Translations under genes and position numbers: made by a program | From: Phenylobacterium haematophilum | GTDB taxonomy: Bacteria > Pseudomonadota > Alphaproteobacteria > Caulobacterales > Caulobacteraceae | NCBI RefSeq assembly: GCF_014196295.1 | Contig: NZ_JACIDK010000007.1 | Coordinates: forward strand, 124,001-188,000 | Length of the DNA: 64,000 bases | Direction of reading: 5' to 3' | Notes under the pieces: generated by a model | What the model saw: the letters and a program-made list of their open reading frames with translations, nothing else | Databases searched by the model: none | What the model was told of the DNA's origin: nothing | Part shown: positions 17,964 through 27,190 of the stretch, piece by piece | How the letters are laid out: each line of letters starts with the position of its first letter | Position numbering within the stretch: the stretch's first letter is position 1

Positions 17964-19556
17964 TCAGCAGAGCACGAGCGAGACCGCCAGCCCGCCTTCG
18001 GAGGTCTCCTTGTACTTGGAGTTCATCTCCTTAGCGGTCAGGGCCAGCGCGTCGACCGTGGAGTCGAAGTCCACCCGGCGGTTGGCGGGGACCTCGTTCT
18101 TGGCGATCAGATAGCCGGTCCAGGCCTTCACCGCCCCGAACGCGCAGCGTTCGATGCAGGGGATCTGCACGAAGCCGGCGACCGGATCGCAGGTCATGCC
18201 CAGATGGTGCTCCAGCGCGCCCTCGGCGGCGTTGGCCGCCACCTGCGGGCTGTCGCCATAGGCCTGGGCGATCGCCGCCGCGCCCATGGCCGAGGCCACG
18301 CCGATCTCGGCCTGGCAGCCGCCCTCGGCCGCCGACAGGGTGGCGTTGTGCTTGCAGAGATAGCCGACCACCGCGCCGGCCAGCAGCGCCTCGCGCAGCT
18401 TCTCCTTCGACATCTTCGCCCCGTTCGGGCCCAGCGAGTAGATCACCGCCGGCAGCACCCCGGCCGAGCCGCCGGTCGGCGCCGTGATCACCAGATGGCC
18501 GCGGGCGTTCTCCTCCGAGCCGGCCAGGGCGTAGGCCGAGACCAGGCCGATGGCCCGGCGCGCCTCGCCCTCCTGCTTCTGGGCGCTTTCATAGACGTCG
18601 TGCGCCTTGGTCTTCAGCTTGATCGGGCCGGGCAGGGTCGAGGTCGGCGCCGCGAGCCCGGTCTTCACCGTTGCGTCCATGGCTCCGAGGATCTTGTCGA
18701 GGAAGGCGTCGATCTCGGCGTCGCTCTTGCCCGAGATCGCCGTCTCGTTGGCGCGCGCCAACTGGGCGATCGAGATCTTGTCGCGGTTGCAGTGCTCGAT
18801 GACTTGGCTGATCCGCTCGTACGGATACTTCGGCGGGTTCTTCTTCGGCGGCTCGTAGCCCTTCCACTCGATGAAGCCGCCGCCGACCGAATAGTATTCC
18901 TGCTCCAGCAGCACCTTGTCGCCGGCCATCAGCTTGGCGGTCATGGTGTTGGGGTGGTGGAAGTCGCCCTTGGTGGCGTCATAGACGATGTTCTTCAGCG
19001 AGACCGGGATCTCCTTGTTCCCGAGCTTGACCTTGAAAGTCTGGTCCGGGTTGGTGGCCAGGCTGTCGAGGAAGGCGGGGTCGACCGTCGCCGGCTCCTT
19101 GCCGATCAGCCCGGCCAGCGCCGCGCGCTCGGTGCCATGGCCCTTGCCGGTGGCGCTCAGGCTGCCGAACAGGTTCACCTGCAGCGCCGTGGCGGTGTCC
19201 AGCTGGGCGGCGGGCAGCTTCGTGCAGCGTTGATAGAAGTCGTAGGTGATCCGCATCGGCCCGATGGTGTGCGACGACGACGGGCCGGGACCGACCTTGT
19301 AGAATTCGTCCACCAGGGTCATCACCGGCCCCTTGGACTTCTTCACGACATTGAGGCTGGGATCGAGCTTCACCGAGTCCTGCGGCGAGGTCGCCGGCGT
19401 CTGCGCATAGGCCGCGATGGGCCGACCGGTCAGGGTCGCGATGGCCGCGGCCATCGCGCTGCGCACCATGAACGCACGCCGATCCGAGCCGGCGGGCGGC
19501 TCGCTCGTATCCAGTTGCGGGACGGGATTGTCTTCTAAGACATCTTCACTGGCCAT
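17964..19556 (-). CDS. sdaA: L-serine dehydratase ([4Fe-4S] type) with Tat signal
   Basis: About 530 residues. It converts L-serine to pyruvate and ammonia. Beta domain with GPSSSHTIGPMR; alpha domain with TAPTGGSAGVLPA, AEGGCQAEIG, MTCDPVAG and PCIERC, which carry the cluster-binding Cys. The last residue is Cys (SLVLC), matching the C-terminal Cys that reaches the active site in characterised type 2 enzymes. Unusual: an N-terminal twin-arginine signal, SDRRAFMVRSAMAAAIATLTG (about 24-44), followed by AYA, predicts export of the folded, cluster-bearing enzyme; known homologues are cytoplasmic. Starts ATG 19556 or the adjacent GTG 19559. Forms an operon with the porin. Confidence 0.9.
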   Translation of the reverse strand: MASEDVLEDNPVPQLDTSEPPAGSDRRAFMVRSAMAAAIATLTGRPIAAYAQTPATSPQDSVKLDPSLNVVKKSKGPVMTLVDEFYKVGPGPSSSHTIGPMRITYDFYQRCTKLPAAQLDTATALQVNLFGSLSATGKGHGTERAALAGLIGKEPATVDPAFLDSLATNPDQTFKVKLGNKEIPVSLKNIVYDATKGDFHHPNTMTAKLMAGDKVLLEQEYYSVGGGFIEWKGYEPPKKNPPKYPYERISQVIEHCNRDKISIAQLARANETAISGKSDAEIDAFLDKILGAMDATVKTGLAAPTSTLPGPIKLKTKAHDVYESAQKQEGEARRAIGLVSAYALAGSEENARGHLVITAPTGGSAGVLPAVIYSLGPNGAKMSKEKLREALLAGAVVGYLCKHNATLSAAEGGCQAEIGVASAMGAAAIAQAYGDSPQVAANAAEGALEHHLGMTCDPVAGFVQIPCIERCAFGAVKAWTGYLIAKNEVPANRRVDFDSTVDALALTAKEMNSKYKETSEGGLAVSLVLC

Positions 19557-19948
19557 CACACCCTGCGCCTCTTGAAGAAATCAGCAGGCTGAAGGATGCG
19601 TCCGAAAGCGCTGGCTTAGCATAGGGTGAAGTGCGTAGACGCCCTGCGCGTTTTCCCTAAGGACTCGATGCCTGGGGTGTTGCGCGGGTAGGTGGAGGAG
19701 CAGGAACTCGGGGCGCGGAACGGGCGGGCAATACTGTGGGTGTCGCGCTCGGCGCTGTGCTTGGAAAGCGCCTGCTTGTCGATCCGCCCCTTGGCGATCG
19801 CGTCGTCGTCGGCTTGGCGAGCCTCGACAGCGGGCAAGAACTGGCGAGCTTGGAACTCGGTCTCTAACGCTAGGGACTGATCCACCCCCATTGCCTTCCC
19901 CGACGCCACGCCCCCAAACTCCCCGCTCCACAACCAGGAGTTCCCGGC
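19557..19948. other. Intergenic region with gene debris
   Basis: 392 bp between the serine dehydratase and the alcohol dehydrogenase. No intact gene seen. It holds a minus-strand fragment similar to the BVMO 5' end (listed separately) and low-complexity coding-like sequence, plus the promoter region of the dehydrogenase. Confidence 0.6.
19740..19793 (-). pseudogene. Fragment of a second BVMO-like gene (N-terminal codons)
   Basis: Minus strand reads AKGRIDKQALSKHSAERDT against AKGRIDKQALLAKYIAERDK at the start of the BVMO at 14485-16299. At DNA level 19740-19793 matches 16218-16275 closely, including a shared run of over 20 bases around CTTGTCGATCCGCCCCTTGG. The rest of the gene is absent. 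It looks like the remnant of a deleted paralogue. Confidence 0.6.
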
Positions 19949-20980
19949 ATGAAGGCTGTCCGCTTCATCGCCTCCGGCCGCCCGCCTGAGGTCGTCGACA
20001 TTCCGAAGCCCGTGCCCGGTCCCGGCCAGGTGCTGGTGCGGATGGGCGGGGCGGGCGTCTGCCACTCCGACCTGCACGTGCTCGACCACGGCTTCAGCGT
20101 GCCGGGCCCCTTCACCCTCGGCCATGAGAATGCCGGCTGGATCGAGCAGCTCGGCGAGGGCGTGAGCGGCTGGAAGGAGGGCGATCCCGTCGCCGTCTAC
20201 GGTCCCTGGGGCTGCGGCCAGTGCAAGACCTGCCAGTCCTCGGCCGAGAACTATTGCGAGCGCCACGCCTCGATCCCCAGCTACGGCGGCGGCCTCGGCT
20301 CCGACGGCGGCATGGCCGAATTCATGATCGTGCCCTCGGCGCGGCTGCTGGTGCCGCTCGGCGGCCTCGACCCGCTGGCCGCCGCCCCGCTCAGCGACGC
20401 GGCGCTGACGCCCTATCACGCCATCAAGACGGCGCTGCCGCTGCTGACCCCCGACGCCACGGTGCTGGTGCTTGGCGTCGGCGGCCTCGGCCACATGGCC
20501 GTGCAGATCCTGCGCGCCCTGACCAGCGCCAAGGTGATCGCCGGCGACATCGACGAGACCAAGCTCGCCCACGCCCGCCAGCTCGGCGTCGCCCACACGG
20601 TCAATACGCGGAACGCCGACCTGGCGGCCGAGGAGATCTCCGACCTCGCCGGCCCGCGCGGGATCACCGTGGCGCTGGACTTCGTCGGCGCCCAGCCGAC
20701 CGTCGATCTCTGCGCGCGCACGGTCGGCCGCGCCAGCCGCCTGACCATCGTCGGCCTGGCCGGCGGCGTGCTCAGCTATTCGGCGAACAACCCGCCCTAC
20801 GGGACCCAGGTCAGCGTCCCCTACTGGGGCTCGCGCACCGAGCTGATGGAGGTCATCGCCCTGGCCCAATCCGGCGCTATCAAGGCCGACATCGAGACCT
20901 TCCCCCTCGACCGGGCCGTCGACGTCTACCAGCGCCTGCGCGAGGGCAAGATCCACGGCCGCGCGGTGCTGAGACCGTAG
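19949..20980 (+). CDS. Zinc-dependent NAD(P) alcohol dehydrogenase
   Basis: 343-residue medium-chain dehydrogenase. Catalytic zinc ligands in GVCHSD (Cys about 37) and GHENAG; four structural-zinc Cys in WGCGQCKTCQSSAENYCERH; NAD-binding GVGGLG followed by a VIAGDID strand, where the Asp suggests a preference for NAD. Oxidises alcohols to aldehydes or ketones, or the reverse. ATG 19949 follows a gagttcccggc leader. With the BVMO nearby it could supply ketone from a cyclic alcohol, as in cyclohexanol-type pathways, but the genes are not in one operon. Confidence 0.93.
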   Translation: MKAVRFIASGRPPEVVDIPKPVPGPGQVLVRMGGAGVCHSDLHVLDHGFSVPGPFTLGHENAGWIEQLGEGVSGWKEGDPVAVYGPWGCGQCKTCQSSAENYCERHASIPSYGGGLGSDGGMAEFMIVPSARLLVPLGGLDPLAAAPLSDAALTPYHAIKTALPLLTPDATVLVLGVGGLGHMAVQILRALTSAKVIAGDIDETKLAHARQLGVAHTVNTRNADLAAEEISDLAGPRGITVALDFVGAQPTVDLCARTVGRASRLTIVGLAGGVLSYSANNPPYGTQVSVPYWGSRTELMEVIALAQSGAIKADIETFPLDRAVDVYQRLREGKIHGRAVLRP

Positions 20981-20999
20981 GGCGGTCCGCTCACGCCAG

Positions 21000-21135
21000 T
21001 GTCATCCCGGTTTCGGCGCAGCCGAAGACCGGGACCCATTCGCGTCTGAGCCTGAAGATTGGCCGCGACCGAGCCGTCGCCTGTCCCATCCGGAGTTCAT
21101 GGGTCCCGGTCTTGCTTCGCAAACCGGGATGACAC
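21000..21135. repeat. Long imperfect inverted repeat
   Basis: Left arm 21000-21039 (tgtcatcccggtttcgg...gaagaccgggacccat) and right arm 21098-21135 (catgggtcccggtctt...gcaaaccgggatgacac) are nearly complementary around a 58-base centre. This is the form of the dispersed intergenic palindromes ('gtcatcccgg...') seen in Caulobacterales and other proteobacteria. It lies just past the dehydrogenase stop and could also act as a transcript end. No transposase is attached. Confidence 0.75.
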
Positions 21136-21249
21136 CCCGGGATGAGCAGCGCTCACCGCCCGGGCGCCAGCTGCAGCCGCACCGGCTGGCCGTCCAGCGC
21201 CTTGGCGGTCCAGGCGACGGTCGGGCGTCAGGGCGATGACGCGCGCCGG

Positions 21250-21432
21250 CTATTGATGGATCGTGCGGTCGCCGCGCTCCTGATCGTTGTTGAGGCGCTC
21301 GACGTATTCGTCAGCCAGGTCGGCCGGCAGCCCGACCAGCGGCACGCGATTGAGGACGACGGTCATCCCGGTCCAGCGATCGAACACCGTCCAGCCGGCG
21401 TCGTCACGGCGGGCTTCATACTGGAGCGTCAT
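21250..21432 (-). CDS. Hypothetical small protein
   Basis: 60 residues, MTLQYEARRDDAGWTVFDRW..., a short basic-acidic protein with a beta-rich start (W-T-V-F-D-R-W-T-G) and a helical C-terminal half. I do not recognise it. ATG 21432 is chosen over an upstream in-frame ATG at 21507 because the extra 25 residues are low-complexity and overlap the divergent gene. Divergent from the 67-residue gene at 21488. Confidence 0.55.
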   Translation of the reverse strand: MTLQYEARRDDAGWTVFDRWTGMTVVLNRVPLVGLPADLADEYVERLNNDQERGDRTIHQ

Positions 21433-21487
21433 TGTTCGCGGGGGTTTGAGGTGGCGCGCCCTGGCCGCGGGGCGTACCGTTCCGGGC

Positions 21488-21691
21488 ATGGAAACGCCCG
21501 CTGACATTCGGCGACGTTGGTCGTACCTCCGAGGCCTGCTGATCGAGCAGTTGTCGCGCTTCGAAGACGGCTCCTATCAGATCACGTCCGACAGCAAGGA
21601 CGTCAGCGTCGAGGCGATCTATCAACTTCGAGACGCGATCCGGGACTTCGACGAGCTCATCGCCGGCAGCAAGGCCCCGCCCGAAGGCTGA
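21488..21691 (+). CDS. Hypothetical small protein
   Basis: 67 residues starting METPADIRRRWSYLRGLLIEQLSRFEDGSYQITSDSKDVSVEAIYQLRDAIRDFDELI. Predicted mostly helical with alternating charge; no family recognised. ATG 21488 is preceded by a weak ribosome-binding site. It and its divergent neighbour share a 55 bp promoter space. Confidence 0.5.
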   Translation: METPADIRRRWSYLRGLLIEQLSRFEDGSYQITSDSKDVSVEAIYQLRDAIRDFDELIAGSKAPPEG

Positions 21692-21747
21692 GGCCGGCCC
21701 GCTGCGACGGCCGGGGCCGCAACGCGGTCGCCGCCCGCGGGCGTTCG

Positions 21748-21954
21748 TCACGGGAGGGCTGCGCGCGACGTCACGCAGAGGTCGCGGATTTGCCGCTTGA
21801 GAAGCGGACCCTCGATCTGGATCACGCTGAAGCCTTCGGCTCGGAGACGGTCGAGGACGGCCCCCAATCCTGCGTACTCTCCTGTCCGGGCGAGTTGAAA
21901 TGCACGTTCAAGTGGCGTTGGGCGAAATTCCATAAAGTACAAACCGCTCTGCAT
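21748..21954 (-). CDS. Hypothetical small protein (small helical family)
   Basis: 68 residues. The core FRPTPLERAFQLARTGEYAGLGAVLDRLRAEGFSVIQIEGPLLKRQIRDLC resembles a widespread short alphaproteobacterial family of unknown function with a TP-x-ERAF-x-LARSG start and a helix-turn-helix-like middle. Starts at ATG 21954 or ATG 21933. Not linked in operon to its neighbours. Confidence 0.6.
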   Translation of the reverse strand: MQSGLYFMEFRPTPLERAFQLARTGEYAGLGAVLDRLRAEGFSVIQIEGPLLKRQIRDLCVTSRAALP

Positions 21955-22266
21955 GGAAATTGTTGCCGCGGATGGCGTCTAATTCGGCGCTTGAACTAAA
22001 TGGCAAATTTCATATCGAGTCGCGAAAATTCGGCGTAGCGTTCGATTATGTGATCTCAAGACTGAAATTTTACTGGAGTTCGGGGGCGCGATTAAAGCCG
22101 GAGCTGAAAGTGAAGCTCCACATGATCCATCCGCCAAGGAGGACGGCGTGCTCCCGCATTCGAGGCGATCTTCTCTTTCAGCAACGCAAGCGCCCCACCG
22201 CGGGCGTCGAGCGGGCTCACCCGACACGAGGCGGCGAAGGTCCAGACGTGGCGAGGCAGGTCAGCC
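21955..22266. other. Intergenic, locally AT-rich
   Basis: 312 bp with clearly lower GC than its surroundings, especially 21960-22090. An open plus frame (21960-22373) has no recognisable protein signature and atypical codon use, so no gene is called. It could be promoter sequence or the scar of a past insertion. Confidence 0.5.
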
Positions 22267-22443
22267 ATGACCTTCTTCGTGACGCAGCTTCCCCTTCACT
22301 CGATCGCCCAGTTGCGGAAGTGGCTGAGGGCCGCAGCGCCCTACGAGGTCGAGCAACTGCTCCTGCAAATTGAATTCTGGCCGCCCGACGGGCGAGAGAC
22401 CCTCATCGCGATCATCGAGGAAGAGCGCCCCACCTCGCACTGA
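22267..22443 (+). CDS. Hypothetical 58-residue protein
   Basis: MTFFVTQLPLHSIAQLRKWL... to ...IAIIEEERPTSH. Hydrophobic/acidic pattern consistent with a small folded protein; not recognised. AGGTCAG precedes the ATG. Ends 16 bp before the stop of the convergent TPR gene. Moderate support only. Confidence 0.4.
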   Translation: MTFFVTQLPLHSIAQLRKWLRAAAPYEVEQLLLQIEFWPPDGRETLIAIIEEERPTSH

Positions 22444-22459
22444 CCCTGCGTGCCGCCTC

Positions 22460-23320
22460 CTACGGCGTCTGGCGCAGACTCTCCCACGAGCGCGCGCTCG
22501 GCGCGCCGCCGCTGGCGGCGAGCGGCGCGCGGGCGCTGCGCAGCCAGGCCAGGTTGTTCTCGACCATCTCCGGCGGCAGATCCTGGCGGGCCAGGCGCTC
22601 GGCCTCGTCGATGCGGCCGGCCAGCCCGACCACCAGGGCCAGGTTCTGGCGCACGGCGATCGGCGCGTCGGGGCGGGCGGCGGCCTGGCGCAGGGTCGCC
22701 TCGGCCTTCGCCGTATCGCCGCGCGAGGCGTAGTACATGCCGAGGTTGCCCAGGGCGACGGGGTTGTCGGGGGCGAGCGCCAGGGCCTGTCGGTGGGCGG
22801 CCAGGGCCTCGTCGAAGCGGCTGGCCTGCTCGTAGGCGACGCCCAGCAGCGAGGGGATGCGCCAGTCGCGCGGGGACAGGGCTTGGGCCTGCCGGGCCGG
22901 CTCGATGGCGTAGAAGCCCTGGCCGCGGCCGACCTGGCTGCGGGCGACTTCCAGCAGCGCCTCGACGTTGTTCGGGGCGACGATCAGCGTGCGCTCGGCC
23001 GCCTGCATGGCGTCGCCGTAATTGCCCATCTGGCGCAGCGCCTGGGAAAGCTTGACGCCGGCGTCGACGTCGTTCGGATCGAGCTCGGCCTCGTGCGCCC
23101 AGAAGGCGGCTCTCGCCAGCGGGTCCAGCCGCGCGATCTGGGCGCGCTCCTGCGCGGTCGCCTTGCGCGGCGCCGGCGCGGCGGCGGCCGGCTTCTCCGC
23201 GGCGGGAGCCTTGTCGGCGCCCTTGCCGAACGGGAAGGCCAGGGCCGGGCTGGCGCCGACGCTGGTCAGGGCGAGGGCGAGGGCGAGGGCGGTTGCGGCG
23301 AGGGCCGACATGCGACACAT
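22460..23320 (-). CDS. Exported TPR protein (TadD-like)
   Basis: 286 residues. Signal peptide (MSALAATALALALALTSVGASPALA), a charged Ala/Lys/Pro segment, then TPR units from about residue 70: LSQALRQMGNYGDAMQAAERTLIVAPNN, LLGVAYEQASRFDEALAAHRQALALAPDN, LGNLGMYYASRGDTAKAEATLRQA. The pattern matches TadD-type proteins, which help assemble the Tad secretin; the Tad genes at the window start make that plausible, but they are 20 kb away and TPR proteins are generic. No lipobox is seen, unlike many TadD. Start ATG 23320 (or 23311). Confidence 0.75.
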   Translation of the reverse strand: MCRMSALAATALALALALTSVGASPALAFPFGKGADKAPAAEKPAAAAPAPRKATAQERAQIARLDPLARAAFWAHEAELDPNDVDAGVKLSQALRQMGNYGDAMQAAERTLIVAPNNVEALLEVARSQVGRGQGFYAIEPARQAQALSPRDWRIPSLLGVAYEQASRFDEALAAHRQALALAPDNPVALGNLGMYYASRGDTAKAEATLRQAAARPDAPIAVRQNLALVVGLAGRIDEAERLARQDLPPEMVENNLAWLRSARAPLAASGGAPSARSWESLRQTP

Positions 23321-23420
23321 GGAATGACGGGCTCCGGGTGAACGCCCCAAGCATCCCCCCGCCCGTTTAAAGGAAGCGTTAAGCATAATTTTCCGCCGCC
23401 GGGCGGGGCAGGAGAGCGCC

Positions 23421-24799
<1,379 letters not shown>

Positions 24800-24803
<4 letters not shown>

Positions 24804-25633
24804 GCTTCGATCCGCGCGTCACGCTCGCCCGCGGCGACCTCGCCGCCCGCGAGCTGGAGGCTATCGTCGCTGCCGATCGCTATGCCGATAGGCGCCGGCA
24901 TATATGCGCGAAACCTGCCGCTGGGATCCTGCGCTCGGCCGACGCCGGCGCCGAGCAGGTCGACCAACTCCTTTGCGGAGAAGGGTTTGACGTCCTCGAT
25001 GAGGCCGGCGGCTTCGCCTGGGGCCAGGCCCGGCGCGACGGTTATGTCGGGTTTGTGGAATTATCGGCGCTGAAACCTGCCGATAGAGCGCCGAATATGA
25101 AGCTATCGGCGCTGCGCAGCTATGCGTTCGAGGCGCCCAGCATCAAGTCGCGGGCGCTCGGCCCATACTCTCTCGGCAGCTTGCTGGACATCGAGGAGCG
25201 CGAAGGCCGCTTCGCGCGGGCCGCCGGGATCGGCTGGTTCGTGGACGATCACCTGGCTGAAATCGGCGTCTTCGAGACCGATCCGGCCGCCGTGGCCCTG
25301 CGCTATGTCGGGACGCCGTACCTGTGGGGCGGGCGCGAGAGCCTTGGCCTCGACTGCTCGGGCCTTACGCTGCAAGCGTTCGGGGCCTGTGGGATCGCCC
25401 TGCCGCGCGACACCGACCAGCAGGCGCAGGGCGGCTTGGGCGTGGCCGAGGGCGAGCTGGCGCGCGGCGATCTGGTGTTCTGGAAGGGCCACGTGGCCAT
25501 GATGCTGGACGGCGAGACCATCGTGCACGCCAACGCGCACCATATGGCTGCAGCAATCGAGCCCTTGTCGGTGACAAGGGCTCGCTACGTCGCGGCGGGG
25601 GTGGGCGAACCCACCGCTTTCCGCCGTTATTAG
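24800..25633 (+). CDS. NlpC/P60 family cysteine peptidase
   Basis: 277 residues. N-terminal SH3-like region (about 1-150), then the C40 catalytic domain: YVGTPYLWGGRESLGLDCSGLTLQAF with the catalytic Cys, GDLVFWKGHVAMML with the His, and HANAHHM as the third site. It probably cleaves gamma-D-glutamyl-diaminopimelate-type bonds in muropeptides. No signal peptide, so it acts in the cytoplasm. GTG 24800 overlaps the upstream stop. The SH3 region contains several TATCGGC / GCCGATA palindromic motifs (24861-24891, 25062-25085, 25104 on) unusual for this protein class. Confidence 0.9.
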
Positions 25634-25639
25634 AAAGGC

Positions 25640-26314
25640 TTAGTTCGCGGCGGCGGGGGCCGCGTCGGTGGCCGCTGCGGTCGGCGCAGCGCCGGCCGAG
25701 GCCGGAGCCGCAGCCGCGTCCGCCGCCGGCGTCGCCGGAGCGGCGCCTTCCGCGGCCGGAGCCGCGGCGGCCGGGTTCGGCGCCGGGAACGGCAGGTTCG
25801 AGCCCTGGGTGTTCAGATAGGCCAGCAGGTTGATGCGATCCTCGGCCTTCTTCAGGCCGACGAAGGTCATCTTGGTGCCGGGCAGGTGCTTCTGCGGCGC
25901 CTTGAGGAATTCCGAAGTCTCTTGGAAGGTCCAGACGCCGTGGGTGCCGTGTTCGATCATGGCCGGCGAGTAGGCGAAGCCGGCGTGCTGGCCCGACTTC
26001 TTGCCGAGGATGCCATGAAGATTGGGGCCGGTGCCGTTCGGACCGCCCGCTTCGATGGTGTGGCAGGACTTGCACTTGGCGAAGACCGCCTCGCCCGCCT
26101 TGATGTCGGCGGTCGGCAGGACCGTGCCCCAGTCGATCGGCGCTTCGGCCGCGGCGCCGCCGGCGCCCGCTTCCTCGGCGACCTCGATCGCATAGCCCGG
26201 CTTCTCGACCGGATGGGGCGCGAACACGCCCGACGAAATTTCACGCAGGCCGACAATGGCCAAGCCGGTCGCAAGCACGGCGCCCGCGACTTTATTGAAC
26301 GTCAGGTCGCTCAT
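25640..26314 (-). CDS. Membrane-anchored class I cytochrome c
   Basis: 224 residues. N-terminal membrane anchor (about 8-32), acidic/Ala linker, heme motif C81-K-S-C84-H85, distal Met in PGTKMTFVGL, then an unusual Ala/Pro-rich tail of about 50 residues. Matches the CycM/cytochrome c-552 type that shuttles electrons from bc1 to aa3-type oxidase at the periplasmic face of the inner membrane. It is convergent with the NlpC/P60 gene, 6 bp apart. Confidence 0.9.
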   Translation of the reverse strand: MSDLTFNKVAGAVLATGLAIVGLREISSGVFAPHPVEKPGYAIEVAEEAGAGGAAAEAPIDWGTVLPTADIKAGEAVFAKCKSCHTIEAGGPNGTGPNLHGILGKKSGQHAGFAYSPAMIEHGTHGVWTFQETSEFLKAPQKHLPGTKMTFVGLKKAEDRINLLAYLNTQGSNLPFPAPNPAAAAPAAEGAAPATPAADAAAAPASAGAAPTAAATDAAPAAAN

Positions 26315-26452
26315 AGTCTCTAAATCGGCCCTCTCAACGGCCAGCCAAAGCGGGCTGGCGTCAGCACGGGAATCCCCGCCCCTTATTGCGCCCGGCTCTC
26401 TTACACGCTACCGCCGCCCGCGCAACCAGCCAGTTGGTCGCTTCCGGGTGTC

Positions 26453-27190
26453 ATGAAACCGATCATCCTCATTCCTGCACGCATGGCGGCCACGCGGCTG
26501 CCCGGAAAGCCCCTCGCAGATATCGAGGGTCTGCCAATGATCGTCCGTGTTCTGCGCCAGGCCGAGGCGGCCGGCGTCGGGCCGGTGGCGGTGGCGGCCG
26601 GCGACATCGAGATCGTGGAGGCGGTGAAGGCCGCGGGCGGGCAGGCGGTGCTGACCGATCCCGACCTGCCGTCGGGCTCGGACCGCATCCTGGCGGCGCT
26701 GAACATCCTGGACCCGGCCGGCGCCCACGACGTGGTGATCAATCTGCAGGGCGACATTCCGTTCGTTTCGCCCGCCGTGGTCGAGGCGGCCGCGCGGCTG
26801 CTGGCCGAGCAGCCGAGCTGCGATATCTCGACCGTGATGGTCGCCGAGGCCGACGTCGCCGAGCGCAGCAATCCCGACATTCCCAAGGTCGTCGCCGCCA
26901 TGGCCCCCGACGGCCGCAGCGCCCGGGCGCTCTATTTCACCCGCTCGGTGCTCTACGGCGACGCGCCGGTGTGGTTGCACCACGGGGTCTACGGCTATCG
27001 CCGCGAGGCGCTGGAGCGCTTCTGCGCCGCCGCGCCGTCGCCGTTGGAGATCCGCGAGCGCCTGGAGCAGCTGCGCGCCCTGGAGATGGGCATGTCCATT
27101 TGGGCGGCGGTGATCGACGAAGCCCCGATCTCGGTCGACAACCCCGCCGACCTCGAGAAAGCCCGCCAGTACGCAAGGGACCACGCATGA
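26453..27190 (+). CDS. kdsB: 3-deoxy-manno-octulosonate cytidylyltransferase
   Basis: 245 residues, normal length. It activates Kdo with CTP to form CMP-Kdo for lipopolysaccharide core synthesis in the cytoplasm. Motifs: IPARMAATRLPGKPL at the N terminus, DPDLPSGSDR, INLQGDIPFVSP and HHGVYGYRREAL. Overlaps pheA by 4 bases (ATGA), so the two are translationally coupled. Confidence 0.96.
   Translation: MKPIILIPARMAATRLPGKPLADIEGLPMIVRVLRQAEAAGVGPVAVAAGDIEIVEAVKAAGGQAVLTDPDLPSGSDRILAALNILDPAGAHDVVINLQGDIPFVSPAVVEAAARLLAEQPSCDISTVMVAEADVAERSNPDIPKVVAAMAPDGRSARALYFTRSVLYGDAPVWLHHGVYGYRREALERFCAAAPSPLEIRERLEQLRALEMGMSIWAAVIDEAPISVDNPADLEKARQYARDHA

Noticed and set aside
21960..22373. 137-residue plus ORF in the AT-rich patch
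   Set aside because: Codon use and composition change along it, with no protein signature; overlaps the more plausible 58-residue gene in another frame.
23368..23388. TTAA-N8-TTAA as a CtrA site before the aminopeptidase
   Set aside because: Spacing is 8 instead of 7 and the flanking bases do not match TTAACCAT.
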